Part shown: positions 46,847 to 59,800 of the stretch, one piece after another | How positions within the stretch are numbered: the first letter of the stretch is position 1 | Layout of the letters: each line of letters starts with the position of its first letter | Source: Mya arenaria | Taxonomy: Eukaryota; Mollusca; Bivalvia; Myida; Myidae | Length of the DNA: 64,000 nt | Assembly: GCF_026914265.1 (NCBI RefSeq) | Contig: NC_069122.1 | Location: 34,027,473-34,091,472 of the forward strand | Direction: 5' to 3' | Notes under the pieces: model-generated | Database searches by the model: none | Told to the model about the DNA's origin: nothing | The model's input: only the letters and a program-made list of their open reading frames with translations | Position numbers and translations under genes: made by a program

Positions 46847-47324
46847 CAGGCTATCAAGTGACCAATAACAAAAAAGTAGGGATAAAAGTACGATTTTTTC
46901 AAAAAAAAAGTAGGGAAAAATAGGGATATTAAGAGCAAAAAGTAGGGATAGTAGGACTCTTCACTTACCTTTTCGGATGACAACTTAACCTATTCATCAA
47001 TTGTATTGTACATTCAGTTATCTTTGCTTAGAAACCAATGCTTCAAGCCACAGGATCAGGAGATGAACCTGGAATGAGTGTCTCTGACTAGCGAACATGC
47101 ACCACTCATTCTCATCACAGAACCCCTCTTGCAACAATGGAGACCTACTGCATCAAACTTATCATACAAAAATACTAGAAATTGCTTCTTATTAAAATCA
47201 AGATTTCAAACAATGCATTTAGTTTAAGCTTTTCTATTATTTCTCGAACTATTTTTACAAAAAAGTAGGGAAAAGTAGGAGCCTAACAAAAAAGTAGGAA
47301 AAGAAGGGCCCGCTTGAAAGCCTG
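46847..47324. mobile_element. 478-bp non-autonomous TIR element with 6-bp target duplication
   Basis: TGAATG directly flanks both ends (46841-46846 and 47325-47330). The ends CAGGCTATCAAGTG and CAGGCTTTCAAGCG are inverted. Both subterminal regions carry several AAAAAGTAGGGA repeats. CAGG ends suggest a hAT relative, though 8-bp duplications are usual there. No transposase. Confidence 0.75.
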
Positions 47325-47713
47325 TGAATGTATAAATCGCCCTCAAATATAAACTTATATTGAGTATAGGTTGTGTCAGGTCAAAAGCAAGACCATTTCA
47401 GGTCAAAGCATATAAAAGCATTGTGAATAAAATTTCATCTGATCAGCATAAAACAGACCCAGAATGATTGTCTTTCAGAAATCTAGGTCAAGTTGAAATG
47501 GGTCACACCAGCTCATAGGTCACCAGGCCAAGTTACATAATATCAAAATCACTTAATGGATGTCTGTACTGCTTAATAATCGTATGGTACTTGTATACTA
47601 CTGCATTAAAAACGATTCTTTCATTACTATCTCTTCTTAAGAGTGTGTTAAATGTGCATTTAAAACGCACCGTATTTTTCTTACTGATTGAATTAAAAAC
47701 TATATTAAACAAA

Positions 47714-50580
47714 TGGGCCATGATGGCCCTAAATCGCTCACCTGAGTATAAGAGTTTAACCTTTGTTATAAATATAGCTTGTTTCTCAAAGAATATTGAA
47801 CAAGAGCTGTCAAAGTATGTGACAAATGCCCCCCAATGTGACATTGATCTATGAACAAGTACATAAAAAGTTGATCTTGCCTTTATGTGTCAGATACATA
47901 TTGCAAGTTATATTAAATTGCCTCTGAGCATAGAAAAAAAAAACAATCATACTAAATGACAGCCAACACTCTTTATGTCCTCATATTCAGCATTCCATTG
48001 TGAATAAACACTTAGTGTATCTTTCACCTTAGAGGTAGGGACATGGGTCTTGCACACGACACGTTGTCTTGGTATGTCGAAAACATATGGCAAGTCATTC
48101 TAAAATCTGTCCATATAAGAGTAAGTCACAGCGCGGACACGACAGCCTATATTTTCCTTCAGGTTGCCATGGCAACCAGAGTTCTGCATGGAATTATTTT
48201 TTTGGAACAATTTTGAAAAAGCACCAACCAAGGATCATTCCTATGAAGTTTCATCAAAATTGTCCAAGCGGTTTAGGAGAAGAAGATGATTGTAACCAAT
48301 TGTTGACACTTTTCCTTTAGGTTGCCATGTCAACCAGAGTTCTACATGGAATTAATTTCTTTGAACAATTTTGAAAAAACACCAACCAAGGATCATTCCT
48401 ATGATGTTTCATCAAAATTGTCAAAGCGGTTTAGGAGAAGAAGATGATTATAACCAATTGTTGACATTTTCCTTTAGGTTGCCATGGCAACCGGGCCAAA
48501 CAAAATTATGTGAACAAATTTAAGAGAGGTCCATGCAAGGACACTTCAAACCAAATTTGCTGAAGATCTATCAAGGGGTTCATGCGAAGAAAAGTTTTTT
48601 TTACTAATTTTAGCTCTGGTGGCCCTTAAAAGGGGCCAAACAAAATTATTTGAAAAGACCTGACAGAGGCCCATGCTAGGATGCTTCAGACTTGAAGATC
48701 CATCAAGCAGTTAATAAGATCAAGTTGTTTAAAGGTTAAAGTGACCAGACAATGTAAAAACAAATGACCCCTGAGCAAGGCCAATTTGACCCCGGGACAA
48801 TAATTTGAATACCTTTGGTGTAGGTCCACTAGGTAACACTATATACCAAATATGAAAGCTCTAGGTCTTATATTTTGGAAAAGAGGATTTTTAAAGTTTT
48901 ATTATATAAGACTATATAAAAATATTGAAAACCTAAGCCTATGAACACGGGCGTGGCCAATTTTGACCCCAGGGCTAAAGTTTGAACAATCTTAATAGTG
49001 GTCCGATAAACAATGCTTCATACCAAATATCTAAGGCCTTGGCCTTTTGGTCTCGGAGAAGAAGATTTTATAAGTTTTCATCATATACATATATAAGGAA
49101 ACCCATGACCGCCCGGGTGGGGCCATTTTTTGACCCCAGGGCCAAAGATTGAACAATATTGGTACAAGTCAACTCGATGATATATCATGCCAAATATCTA
49201 AGCTCTTGTCACTACTTGATTTTACGTGTGTATCTATATATGTATATTTGTTATTAATTGTTGTATGTGGCCCATATTGAAAATTGGTATGTGTACTAAA
49301 TATGTTATCCAGTTTAAATTAAGACGTTACTTGTCTTTGTGAGTTCGGAGAAGATTTTTTAAGTTTTCACTATAACACATATAGAGAAAACCCATCAGCC
49401 CCGGGGTGTGGCCAATTTTGACCCCAGGGCCATAATTTGAACAAACTTTGTAGAGGTCCACTAGACGATGAATCATGCCAAATATCTAAGCTCTAGTCCA
49501 AGTAAGTTAAGAGGAGAAGATTTTTGAAGTTTTAACTATAAACATATCAAGTATACCCATGACCCCCCGGGGCGGGGCCAATTTTGACCCCAAGGCCATA
49601 ATTTGAACAATCTTTGTAAAGGTCCACTAGACGATGAATCATGCCAAATATCTAAGCTCTAGTCCAAGTAAGTTCAAAGGAGAAGATTTTTGAAGTTTTC
49701 ACTACAAACATATAGAGAAAACCCATGACCCCCCGGGGCGGGGCCAATTTTGACCCCAAGGCCATAATTTGAACAATCTTTGTAAAGGTCCACTAGACGA
49801 TGAATCATGCCAAATATCTAAGCTCTAGTCCAAGTAAGTTCAGAGGAGAAGATTTTTGAAGTTTTAACTATAAACATATAGAGCATACCCATGACCCCCC
49901 GGGGCGGGGCCAATTTTGACCCCAAGGCCATAATTTGAACAAACTTTGTAGAGGTCCACTAGACGATGAATCATGACAAATATCTTATCTCTAGGCCAAG
50001 TAAGTTCAGAGGAGAAGATTTTTGAAGTTTTAACTATAAACATATAGAGCATACCCATGACCCCCCGGGGCGGGGCCAATTTTGACCCCAAGGCCATAAT
50101 TTGAACAAACTTTGTAGAGGTCCACTAGACGATGAATCATGACAAATATCTAAGCTCTAGGCCAAGTAAGTTCAGAGGAGAAGATTTTTTAAGTTTTCAC
50201 TATAAACATATAGAGAAAACCCATGACCCCCCGGGTGGGGCCAATTTTGACCCAAGGGCCATAATTTGAACAATCTTGGTAGAGGACCATTTGGTGATCC
50301 TACCTACCATATATCAACGGCCTAAGCCTTGTGGTTTGGGAGAAGAAGATTTTTAAAGTTTTTCCTTTCCATTGCCATGGCAATCAGAGTTCTGCATGGA
50401 ATTCAATTCTTTGAACAATTTTCAAAGGGGAGCAACCAAGGAACATTCCTGTGAAGTTTGGATGAAATTGGCTAAGCGGTTTATGAGGAGATGTCGTTTA
50501 AAGTAAAAGTTTACGGACGGACGCCGGACAAATTGTGATCACAAAAGCTCACCTTGTCACTATGTGACAGGTGAGCTAAA
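47714..50580. mobile_element. Large bivalve-type dispersed element with internal tandem units
   Basis: Starts with the hairpin GGGCCATGATGGCCC and CTCACCTGA, and ends with the hairpin AGCTCACCTTGTCACTATGT then GACAGGTGAGCT. The element at 56738-57380 has related ends. Inside are repeats around GGTTGCCATGGCAACC-like phrases (48160-48500) and a GC-rich array. No coding frame is supported. Confidence 0.7.
49107..50290. repeat. 166-bp tandem array, about 7 units
   Basis: GACCCCCCGGGGCGGGGCCA occurs at 49561, 49727, 49893 and 50059 at exactly 166-bp steps. A diverged unit follows at 50225 and two precede at about 49107 and 49395. About 120 bp of AT-rich DNA interrupts the first interval. Confidence 0.9.
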
Positions 50581-50854
50581 AAGGCGCACTTTTTGTGACT
50601 GAAGCGCATTTTTTCTGAACTTAAATATTTATTTTGGACTAAAAGAGCGCATGAATGCACCAAAAGGCATTTTTCTGCGTTAAAAGCACAAATTGTCTGT
50701 GTTTAAAGCGCATTTTATTTCCGCATTAAAAGCGCATTATGGCACTTAGGCGCATTTTTTTTCTGCATTTTGGAAAAGAGTGTTGTTTTTTTGAGAACAT
50801 GTATTCATCAAAATGTTCCTTCCTCATAATTTATTGAGATAAACTAAATAGAGA

Positions 50855-51694
50855 CTTTAAAGCTACTCTCACAGATAGACGTTTTGACAACTTTTTTTTT
50901 ATTTTTTGTCTTGGAACAAGCCAATTTTTGTGGAAATCCATGAAAACCATTGATATAAGACTGCTGACAAACAATCAGATCGCAGATTTTTATATGTAAG
51001 TTCAACTAGAAATGTGTCCATAGGACACGGATGCCCCCACTTCGATTTTTTGTCACAGAAAATAAGCCATAATGATTATTCAGGATAATCTCAAGTCTTT
51101 TTTTGCAAATAAAGGGCCGTAACTCCTAAATGACAAAAGCGATTTCCATGGCTATCGAACTTGATCAAGATATTATGGTCACAATCATGTATGTAAAGTT
51201 TGGTGAGGATTGGACACATACTTTTCAAGAATTAGATTGGAAACATATATTTTTGAAGTATTTTTGGCAAAAAAGGGCCGTAACTCCTAAATGACTAAAG
51301 CGATTTCCATGACTATCGCACTTGATCAAGATATTATGGTCACAAACATGTGTTTAAAGTTTGGTGAGGATTGGACAAACAGTTTTCAAGAATTAGATCG
51401 GAAACAATCTTCGGGACGTACGTACGTACAGACAGACAGACGTACGTACGGACAAGGGCAACCCTATATGCCGCCACTTTGTGGGGGCATAAAAATTCAT
51501 GTTTTATGCATTTTTCTTAAACAGTTTAAGCCATAAAACATTAATTTTTGAACTGAAATATTAAAATCTGTGCTCTGATCTTTTGTCAGCAATCTTTTAT
51601 CATTGGTTTGCAGATATTTACGCAAAAATTTGCTCTTTCCAAGACAAAAAATAAAAAAAGGTGTAAAAACCGTAAATCTGTGAGAGTGAAGCTT
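50855..51694. mobile_element. Fold-back MITE family 4, copy 2, split by another element
   Basis: TTTAAAGCTACTCTCACAGA at the left and TCTGTGAGAGTGAAGCTTGA at the right match 38772-39117. The two halves are separated by the insertion at 51006-51494. Confidence 0.8.
51006..51494. mobile_element. Inserted element with ATGCCCCCAC ends and two internal 161-bp units
   Basis: GATGCCCCCAC near the left and GTGGGGGCAT at the right are inverted. Two copies of GGGCCGTAACTCCTAAATGA begin at about 51114 and 51275. A GTACGTACGTACAGACAGAC segment precedes the right end. It interrupts MITE family 4 copy 2. Exact borders uncertain by a few bases. Confidence 0.75.
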
Positions 51695-52025
51695 GAACAT
51701 GTCGAAGGCTCATTAACGTATATAGGCGTACAGTTCAAATGTTTCAGGTGTGCCCATGAGTGATCATTTAAAATTTACAGTGAAGACCCCTTACATGTTT
51801 ACTTATGGGTGTCATTATATCACAACAGTATAAAAAACAATATTTTTTGAAACCATGATTTATTTACGTACTGTTGAAATAACATTGATTAACTAACAAA
51901 CTTTCATGAACATTATTCAAGATTAAACTAGGAAAACATTCATTAAGAAAATGTCTGTACAAACATGTACAGGATCGAGGTTTAAAAACATTTATTGGAT
52001 AAATATATATTCAATTGCACATTAA

Positions 52026-52505
52026 AGGGGTTGGACATCGTCTGATAATACAATTGCAAGAAATAAAGAAAATTGTCAAAAACGTAAATAAAACTGACAT
52101 CGTTGTGTATATTGAATTGAATTGAATTGTCGGCTATCTGATGTACTACATTGCTAATGACACATGCATCTTTTGAAGTTTTTTTACCAATTCGAAATTT
52201 CCTATATAACTACAGGGTTGTCTACCACGTAAATTCCACCAAGTTTAAAAATAGCATCGGTATATTTATCTGCACTCATTACCAGATGTGTTTTGACTGG
52301 GGAACCATTTATTTGCGCTATTTTAAACGGGGAAACACCGATGAGACAGCAACATAAATATTGCATTTTTTTTTCAAAATTTTAACCACAATGTAGAGTG
52401 ATGTCGTATATCAGCCTCGTAGTAGCTTGCATTGACAATTTTATGTTTGTTTTGAGGAAATAATGTATAAGCCGATTTTTGGACCATATTTGATGCCTAG
52501 CCCCT
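52026..52505. mobile_element. TTAA-flanked MITE, piggyBac-like
   Basis: TTAA at 52022-52025 and 52506-52509 flanks inverted ends AGGGGTTGGACATC and AGGGGCTAGGCATC. The 480-bp body has no real coding frame. Confidence 0.8.
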
Positions 52506-52509
52506 TTAA

Positions 52510-53305
52510 ACTTATCAATAACATAATACATGTATCTTCTATATGACAATAAAAATAACTTTTTTTTCTGATAACATCTAAAACTTATTTTGTTTACAGT
52601 TACAGAGATTGTTGTAAAACATGCATAAATGCCAATTAATGGCCATCTGTTCTTTGTTCATTCGAAAAGGAGCAAAATCCAACAATCATTTAAGTCAGCA
52701 TTACCTGTTAATCTTACATGTACAATGTATCTGTTCTAAAAGTGATGCTCTTAGAAGGAACCATATAAAGAATACTAACTTATAAAACCGTCCGTGATTA
52801 AGTATGTCCAGTTATTAAATTCAACTAACAGAACAGAACTTAGGAAATTATGTATCTTTGTTAAAGAATAGTAAATTCTTACTAAATGTTTATAAGAACA
52901 TGAACACCTTCTCATTGATTGTTTATTTATTTTTTCTACATATACGTATTTTGTAAAATGTATTTATTATTGTTTTAAAGAAAATTTGCATGCAGACATA
53001 ACAAAGGCTATGATAATACATTGACATTTCCATGTGCTAATAAAGTTAAAGGTGGATAATTATTTTAAATATGTGTCCAACAATAAACACATGATCTGTA
53101 ATGTTCACAGTCTCATCATATCCCTTCTCTAGACTTGTCTAAATCAATGATGTAACTGTGAAACACACAGCAAATTTAACAAATGTCATAATAAAATACC
53201 AAATAAAAAATAAAACAAAAACAGATAAACATTAACATCAACTCATTGTGTTCTTTATACACTGAAACAGATAATTCCTATTTGGCAAGGTATTGTCTAC
53301 TTCAT
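52510..53305. other. Intergenic, downstream of the polycystin gene
   Basis: AT-rich DNA with no recognisable gene or repeat up to the minisatellite at 53306. Confidence 0.5.
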
Positions 53306-53801
53306 TTGAATTTTAAATAAGGAACAGTTTATATCTGTTGAATTTTAAATAGGAAACAGTTTATTTCTGTTGAACTTTAAATAAGAAAAACAGTTTATTT
53401 CTGTTGAACTTTAAATAGGAAACAGTTTATTTCTGTTGAACTTTAAATAGGAAACAGTTTTTTTCTGTTGAATTCTATACAGGAAACAGTTTTCAACTGT
53501 TGAACTTTCTATAGCAAACAGTTTATTTCTGTTGAACTTTAAGTAGGAAACAGTTTTTTCTGTTGAATTTTATACAGAAAACCGTTTTCAACTGTTGAAC
53601 TTTCTATAGCAAACAGTTTATATCTCTTGAACTTAAAATAGGAAAAAGTTTATTTATATTGAACTTTAAATAGGAAACAGTTTATATCAGTTGAACTTTC
53701 AATACCGGTAGGAAACTGTTTAATTCTGTTGAACTTTAAATACAAAATTTTACTTCTGTTGATTTTTAGGAATGAAACAATTTATTTCTGTTGAACAAGC
53801 A
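53306..53801 (-). repeat. About 33-bp minisatellite overlapping the polycystin stop codon, carrying AATAAA hexamers
   Basis: About 14 imperfect units; in minus orientation the core is TTCAACAGAAATAAACTGTT followed by TCCTATTTAAAG. The unit nearest the gene contains the last codons and the stop (CAACAGAAATAA). About six units keep AATAAA, so the array is also a cluster of possible poly(A) signals. Confidence 0.85.
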
Positions 53802-56800
53802 TCTTCAGTTTTGAAGTGATATAGTTTATGTGATCCAGATGATTCTTCTTGCCCTTGATTCTGTCCCTTGCTTCTATGCGGCCCACATTGAGAATAGCTT
53901 GGACAAATGTCATCACACCAAAATAGACGGTAAACACAAAACTGAACAGAAAGACGACACCGATGATTCGGTTGTACTCGTAGAGACCAACAAAGTCTGC
54001 TATGCCCATTAACAGACTTACATTGGATACCAACGCATCACCAAGGGTTTTGTAGCCCCTGAACACGGAGTTGAACAGTAGATATGAAAACGCGGCAAAA
54101 GCGAAAGTGATGATGGCGAAGATGAGTAAAAAAGATAACAGATGCATATGGACTGCCGACAAAGTGTACGATAAGAGGAACATCTTGCGGTTAAATATCA
54201 GCAACTTGATAGTTATCAATATGACTGTTGTCATAAGCCCACCCATCACGTACATAAGGATAGCATCCCAGAAAACAGCAGGATAGAAGCTGACAAATGT
54301 TTCACCCTTGGAGGACTTGAAATCACCCATCACACTTCCAACAGCTAGTACTCTTTGAACAAACATAACCACAACAGCTACAGCCATTCCAATCTGACAT
54401 AATTCTATAATCGTCCAAATGCTAGAAAAGTATTCAGACTTTCCTTGTTTTCTGAACTTCTTCACTTCAATAATGATGAAAGTAAGATTGAAGGCCGCAA
54501 AGAGAACTTCACATACGGCCACAAACTTTCCATAGCTACTGGAGTAGTGATGTAGACTAGTAGAAATTTCATGATGACTTGGGTACACTCCACCAGTGTT
54601 GGTAAACTCAAACATGTACACACCCACGGTGAACATGTCCACATTCGGGTTATAGAAAGTAAACTCCAGAAATACTGCACGAGTATTTCGATCAATCCAT
54701 CCTCTGGTTTCCAAGTCCTCAAGTGAATCTGCAAAATCCATGTAAATAAGCTTATTCATAAGGGTTAATGTCAGTGGGGTTTTTTGGAATTACTTTTACA
54801 GCCTCTGCCTTGCAATTTGGGAAAAAAAAACTTTGGGAAAAATACAATATCAGGCCAAAACAGCTAATATATTGGCTAATATGCATACATTTTGCTTTGA
54901 AAGAGTAAGTCTTGTCAAGATTTTGTTTATATTTCAAGAAATTCATTGCTTATTATTCATTAACATAATCTGCATTTATCAAATTGGGAAAAGGTTAGAA
55001 AATTTTGGGAAAAATGGACAGTTTTTCGCAAGGGGAAACAGCCTTAGGAGTAAATTACAACAAAAAAAATCAACTGAATGTAATTATGGTACACTCATAT
55101 TTTTCAATACATACACAAGTTTCAGTTTAAACTGTAAGGATGTTGTGCTATCTAACTGTTTCAAAGCTTAATGTTAGCCTAATTTGGCTACTAACAGTCA
55201 AGTACGGAACAGACCAATTGTTCACAACTTTGTTTAATTAACGATGTGAACTTTTAAACGTGAAATAGTTCATGATATCCTCAAATATTTAAAAAATAAG
55301 AAGTACAGCTGAAACAGTTGTCTCAAATCCTGTTAGAAATAGGGTATCAGTGTATAAGAAAGTATTTGAAATTTAACAAAGATTTTTTTAACATTATTTT
55401 TAACTTTAACAAAGTTCTGAACAATCGGTCCAATGTAACACAATAACTAATTAATTCTATTTGGCCAACTGAAAAACTAAGAGTCTCTAAATTTGGCCAG
55501 GAACAAAACAAAACTAAGAGTCTCTAAATTTGGCCATGAAAAACAAAAACAAACTAAGAGTCTCTAAATTTGGCCAGGAACAAAAAAACTTAGAGTCTCT
55601 AAATTTGGCCAGGAAAGAAACCCTCTAAATCGATTAGCAACAAATGCCAATGTTAACAAAATCACCAACAAAAGGCAATAAGAACTCATCATGTACATCA
55701 AGCCATTCGAATAATTTCTCCCTGCACATCATATATTTCTTGACTCATGTTATTGTTATTTTAAAAGTTAAGCTCAAGAAAAATGTTCCATTGCTGAAAG
55801 CAGGTCTTGGTAAAAAAAAACAATTTGAATGCTAAAAACCTAAATGTTTGATTACCCTTAACACAAAATCAGGTTGGTATGACCTCAGGAATATCAGTAT
55901 GTGTATACCAAGTGATAAACTGAGTCATAAATGCTACATGGGAAGCTAATATTTTGCTTTGAATGAAGACTTCAAACAAAGATAATTTCACTTTTTCTTT
56001 ACCATTTTAAATGAAACATAACAGAGTCTACGCTGCTAATGGGGCCCCGCCTTCAGTCTTTTACTAGAGTATGATTGTGAGTTTAGTTTCTTAAGTACTT
56101 CGACAAACCTTAACAAAACGTCCGTCTGACAGAGCACTGGCAAAATATTATTTTGAAAAGAGGTTTGTCGAAGTGTTTGATAAAACTAATCACATTATCA
56201 AACTCCGGTAATAAAACAAAGACGAGGTTCCTTAAGCGGCATAAACTGCCCTTTGTTCCATTTAAATTGGTGTATTTAAAGAAAAGATATCTTAGTTTTA
56301 AGTGTTCATTTTAAGCAACACACACTGAATATGATGATTTAAATAAGTTAACAGTTTATAACTGTAGAAGGTAGGGAGAAAGTCTGTAACACACCTGTAT
56401 CCCGCTGCTCCTGGCCAGACAATGGTAGGACATATCCACCCCCAGAGTATGTGGCATGTGAGCCCACGAATGGAAGGGTCTTCAGGGACCAGCCAGACTG
56501 GTGAATCCATGGGTTTATAGCATAATCTGAATAGCACACCACCAGAAAATACAGGGAATGCATTTACTGTCATAATAGTATTATTGTAACATGACCACCA
56601 TAATATTATACAATGTTTAATATCCATATGACTTTAATCAACAAGCCACTGTCAGTATTGTATTAGTTAATAAACTCCAAATCTCGTCTTCAATTTTATT
56701 TATCAAGTTGAACAAGGACTTAGGAGCATAACTAAACAAGAGGGCCCTGAAGGCCCTGTATCACTCACCTGATCCAATAAAGATCATCAAGAATAACATT

Positions 56801-59800
56801 CTGAACAAGTTCCATGAACATATGGTCATAAATGTGGCCTCTAGAGTGTTAACATGCTTTTCCTTAAATTTGACCTGGTGACCTAGATTTTGACCACACA
56901 TGACCCAGATTCAAACTTGGCCTAGAACTAATCAATATATACATTCTGACAAAGTTTCATGACCATACAGTCATAAATATGACCTCTAGAGTGCTAACAA
57001 GCTTTTCCTTTGATTTGACCTTGTGACCTAGTTTTTGACTGCACATGACCCAGATTCGAACTTGACCTAGAGATGATTAATATAAACATTCTGACCAAGT
57101 TTCCTGAAGATACAGTCATAAATGTGACCTCTAGAGTGTTAACAAGCTTTTCCTTTAATTTAACCTGGTGACCTTGTTTTTAACCCCAGATGACCCAATA
57201 TCGAACTCGTCCAAGATTTTTTTGTGGGTAACCTTCTCCTTTCATTAAGATTGTGCCCAATTTGTGACCTCTGGGGTGTTAACAGTCAAATTATTGACGA
57301 CGGACGACTACAACGGACGATGGACACAGGGCGATCACAATAGCTCACTTTGAGCACTTCGTACTGAGGTGAGTTAAAAATATTAAAAACTTTTGGGTCT
57401 TGCTGCACACTGTTAATGATAACATGTATTAAAACTTTCATGTAATTGTCTTGAAAAATATTTTTGGTTTGTTATGGCTAATATAAAGCTTTTGCTCGAC
57501 TTTTTCCGACTATCAAGGGCTAATAATACAGGCACCATTTTAAGTGATATTGGATGATAATTATGTGAAGCTTCATCAAATACTGGGATGCTCCAGTATT
57601 ATTTATAGTTGCCACTGTCCTCCCAAGTGAGGGAATATAATGATTTTAGTGAAGGAATATGATGGCTTACCTTCATCCAACAAAGAGATACTCCAGGATT
57701 GTTTATAGTTGCCACTGTCCTCCCAAGTGAGGGAATGTGATGGCCTACCTTCATAGAACACTGGGATACTCCAGGATTGTTTCTGTCCTCCCCAGTGAGG
57801 GAATAGGAGGGCTTACCTTCATCGAACACTGGGATACTCCAGGATTGTTTATAGTTGCCTCCGTCCTCCCCAGTGAGGGAATATGATGGTTTACCTTCAT
57901 CGAACACTGGGATCCTCTAGGATTGTTTATAGTTGCCACTGTCCTCCCCAGTGAGGGAATATGATGGCCTACCTTCATCCAACACTGGGATACTCCAGGA
58001 TTGTTTATAGTTGCCTCTATCCTCCCCAGTGAGGGAATATGATGGCCTACCTTCATCCAACACTGGGATACTCCAGGATTGTTTATAGTTGCCACTGCCC
58101 TCCCGTGAGGGAATATGATGGCCTACCTCCATAGAACACTGAGATACTCCTGGATTGTTTATAGTTGCCACTGCCCTCCCTTGAGGGAATATGCTGGCTT
58201 ACCTTCATCAAACACTGGAATCCTCCAGGATTGTTTCTAGTTGCCACTGTCCTCCCCAGTGAGGGAATATGATGGCTTACCTTCATCCAACACTGGGATA
58301 CTCCAGAATTGTTTACAGTTGCCACTGTCCTCCCCAGGAGTGTTTATAGTTGCCACTGTCCTCCCCAGTGAGGGAATATGATCGCTTACCTTCATCGAAC
58401 ACTGGGATACTCCAGGAGTATTTATAGTTGCCACTGTCCTCCCCAGTGAGGGAATATGATCGCTTACCTTCATCGAACACTGGGATCCTTCAGGATTGTT
58501 AATAGTTGCCACTGTCCTCCCCAGTGAGGGAATATGATGGCTTACCTTCATTGAACACTGGGATACTCCAGGATTGTTTATAGTTGCCACTGTCCTCCCC
58601 AGTGAGGGAATATGATGGCTTACCTTCATTGAACACTGGGATACTCCAGGATTGTTTATAGTTGCCACTGTCCTCCCAAGTGAGGGAATATGATGGCTTA
58701 CCTTCATTGAACACTGGGATACTCCAGGATTGTTTATAGTTGCCACTGTCCTCCCAAGTGAGGGAATATGACGGCTTACCTTCATTGAACACTGGGATCC
58801 TTCAGGATTGTTAATAGTTGCCACTGTCCTCCCCAGTGAGGGAATATGATGGCTTACCTTCATCGAACACTGGGATACTCCAGGATTGTTTATAGTTGCC
58901 ACTGTCCTCCCAAGTGAGGGAATATGATGGCTTACCTTCATCGAACACTGGGGTCCTCCAGGATTGTTTATAGTTGCCACTGTCCTCCCCAGTGAGGGAA
59001 TATGATCGCTTACCTTCATCGAACACTGGGATCCTTCAGGATTGTTAATAGTTGCCACTGTCCTCCCCAGTGAGGGAATATGATGGCTTACCTTCATCGA
59101 ACACTGGGATACTCCAGGATTGTTTATAGTTGCCACTGTCCTCCCAAGTGAGGGAATATGATGGCTTACCTTCATTGAACACTGGGATCCTTCAGGATTG
59201 TTAATAGTTGCCACTGTCCTCCCCAGTGAGGGAATATGATGGCTTACCTTCATCGAACACTGGGATACTCCAGGATTGTTAATAGTTGCCACTGTCCTCC
59301 CCAGTGAGGGAATATGATGGCTTACCTTCATTGAACACTGGGATACTCCAGGATTGTTTAAAGTTGCCACTGTCCTCCCAAGTGAGGGAATATGATGGCT
59401 TACCTTCATTGAACACTGGGGTCCTCCAGGATTGTTTATAGTTGCCACTGTCCTCCCAAGTGAAGGAATATGATGGCTTACCTTCATTGAACACTGGGGT
59501 CCTCCAGGATTGTTTATAGTTGCCACTGTCCTCCCAAGTGAGGGAATATGATGGCTTACCTTCATCGAACACTGGGGTCCTCAAGGATTGTTTATAGTTG
59601 CCACTGTCCTCCCCAGTGAGGGAATATGATGGCTTACCTTCATTGAACACTGGGATCCTTCAGGATTGTTAATAGTTGCCACTGTCCTCCCCAGTGAGGG
59701 AATATGATGGCTTACCTTCATTGAACACTGAGATACTTTGGATTGTTTATAGTTGCCACTGTCCTCCCAAGTGAGGGAATATGATGGCTTACCTTCATCG

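Noticed and set aside
47011..47170. A possible captured exon inside the 478-bp TIR element
   Set aside because: The less AT-rich core has no frame longer than chance and no recognisable motif.
58237..59565. A 442-codon repetitive open frame, and a similar 415-codon one at 60370-61617
   Set aside because: They are a second frame of the 78-bp intronic array. The period is a multiple of three, so open frames persist without selection, and the frame differs from that of the neighbouring exon.
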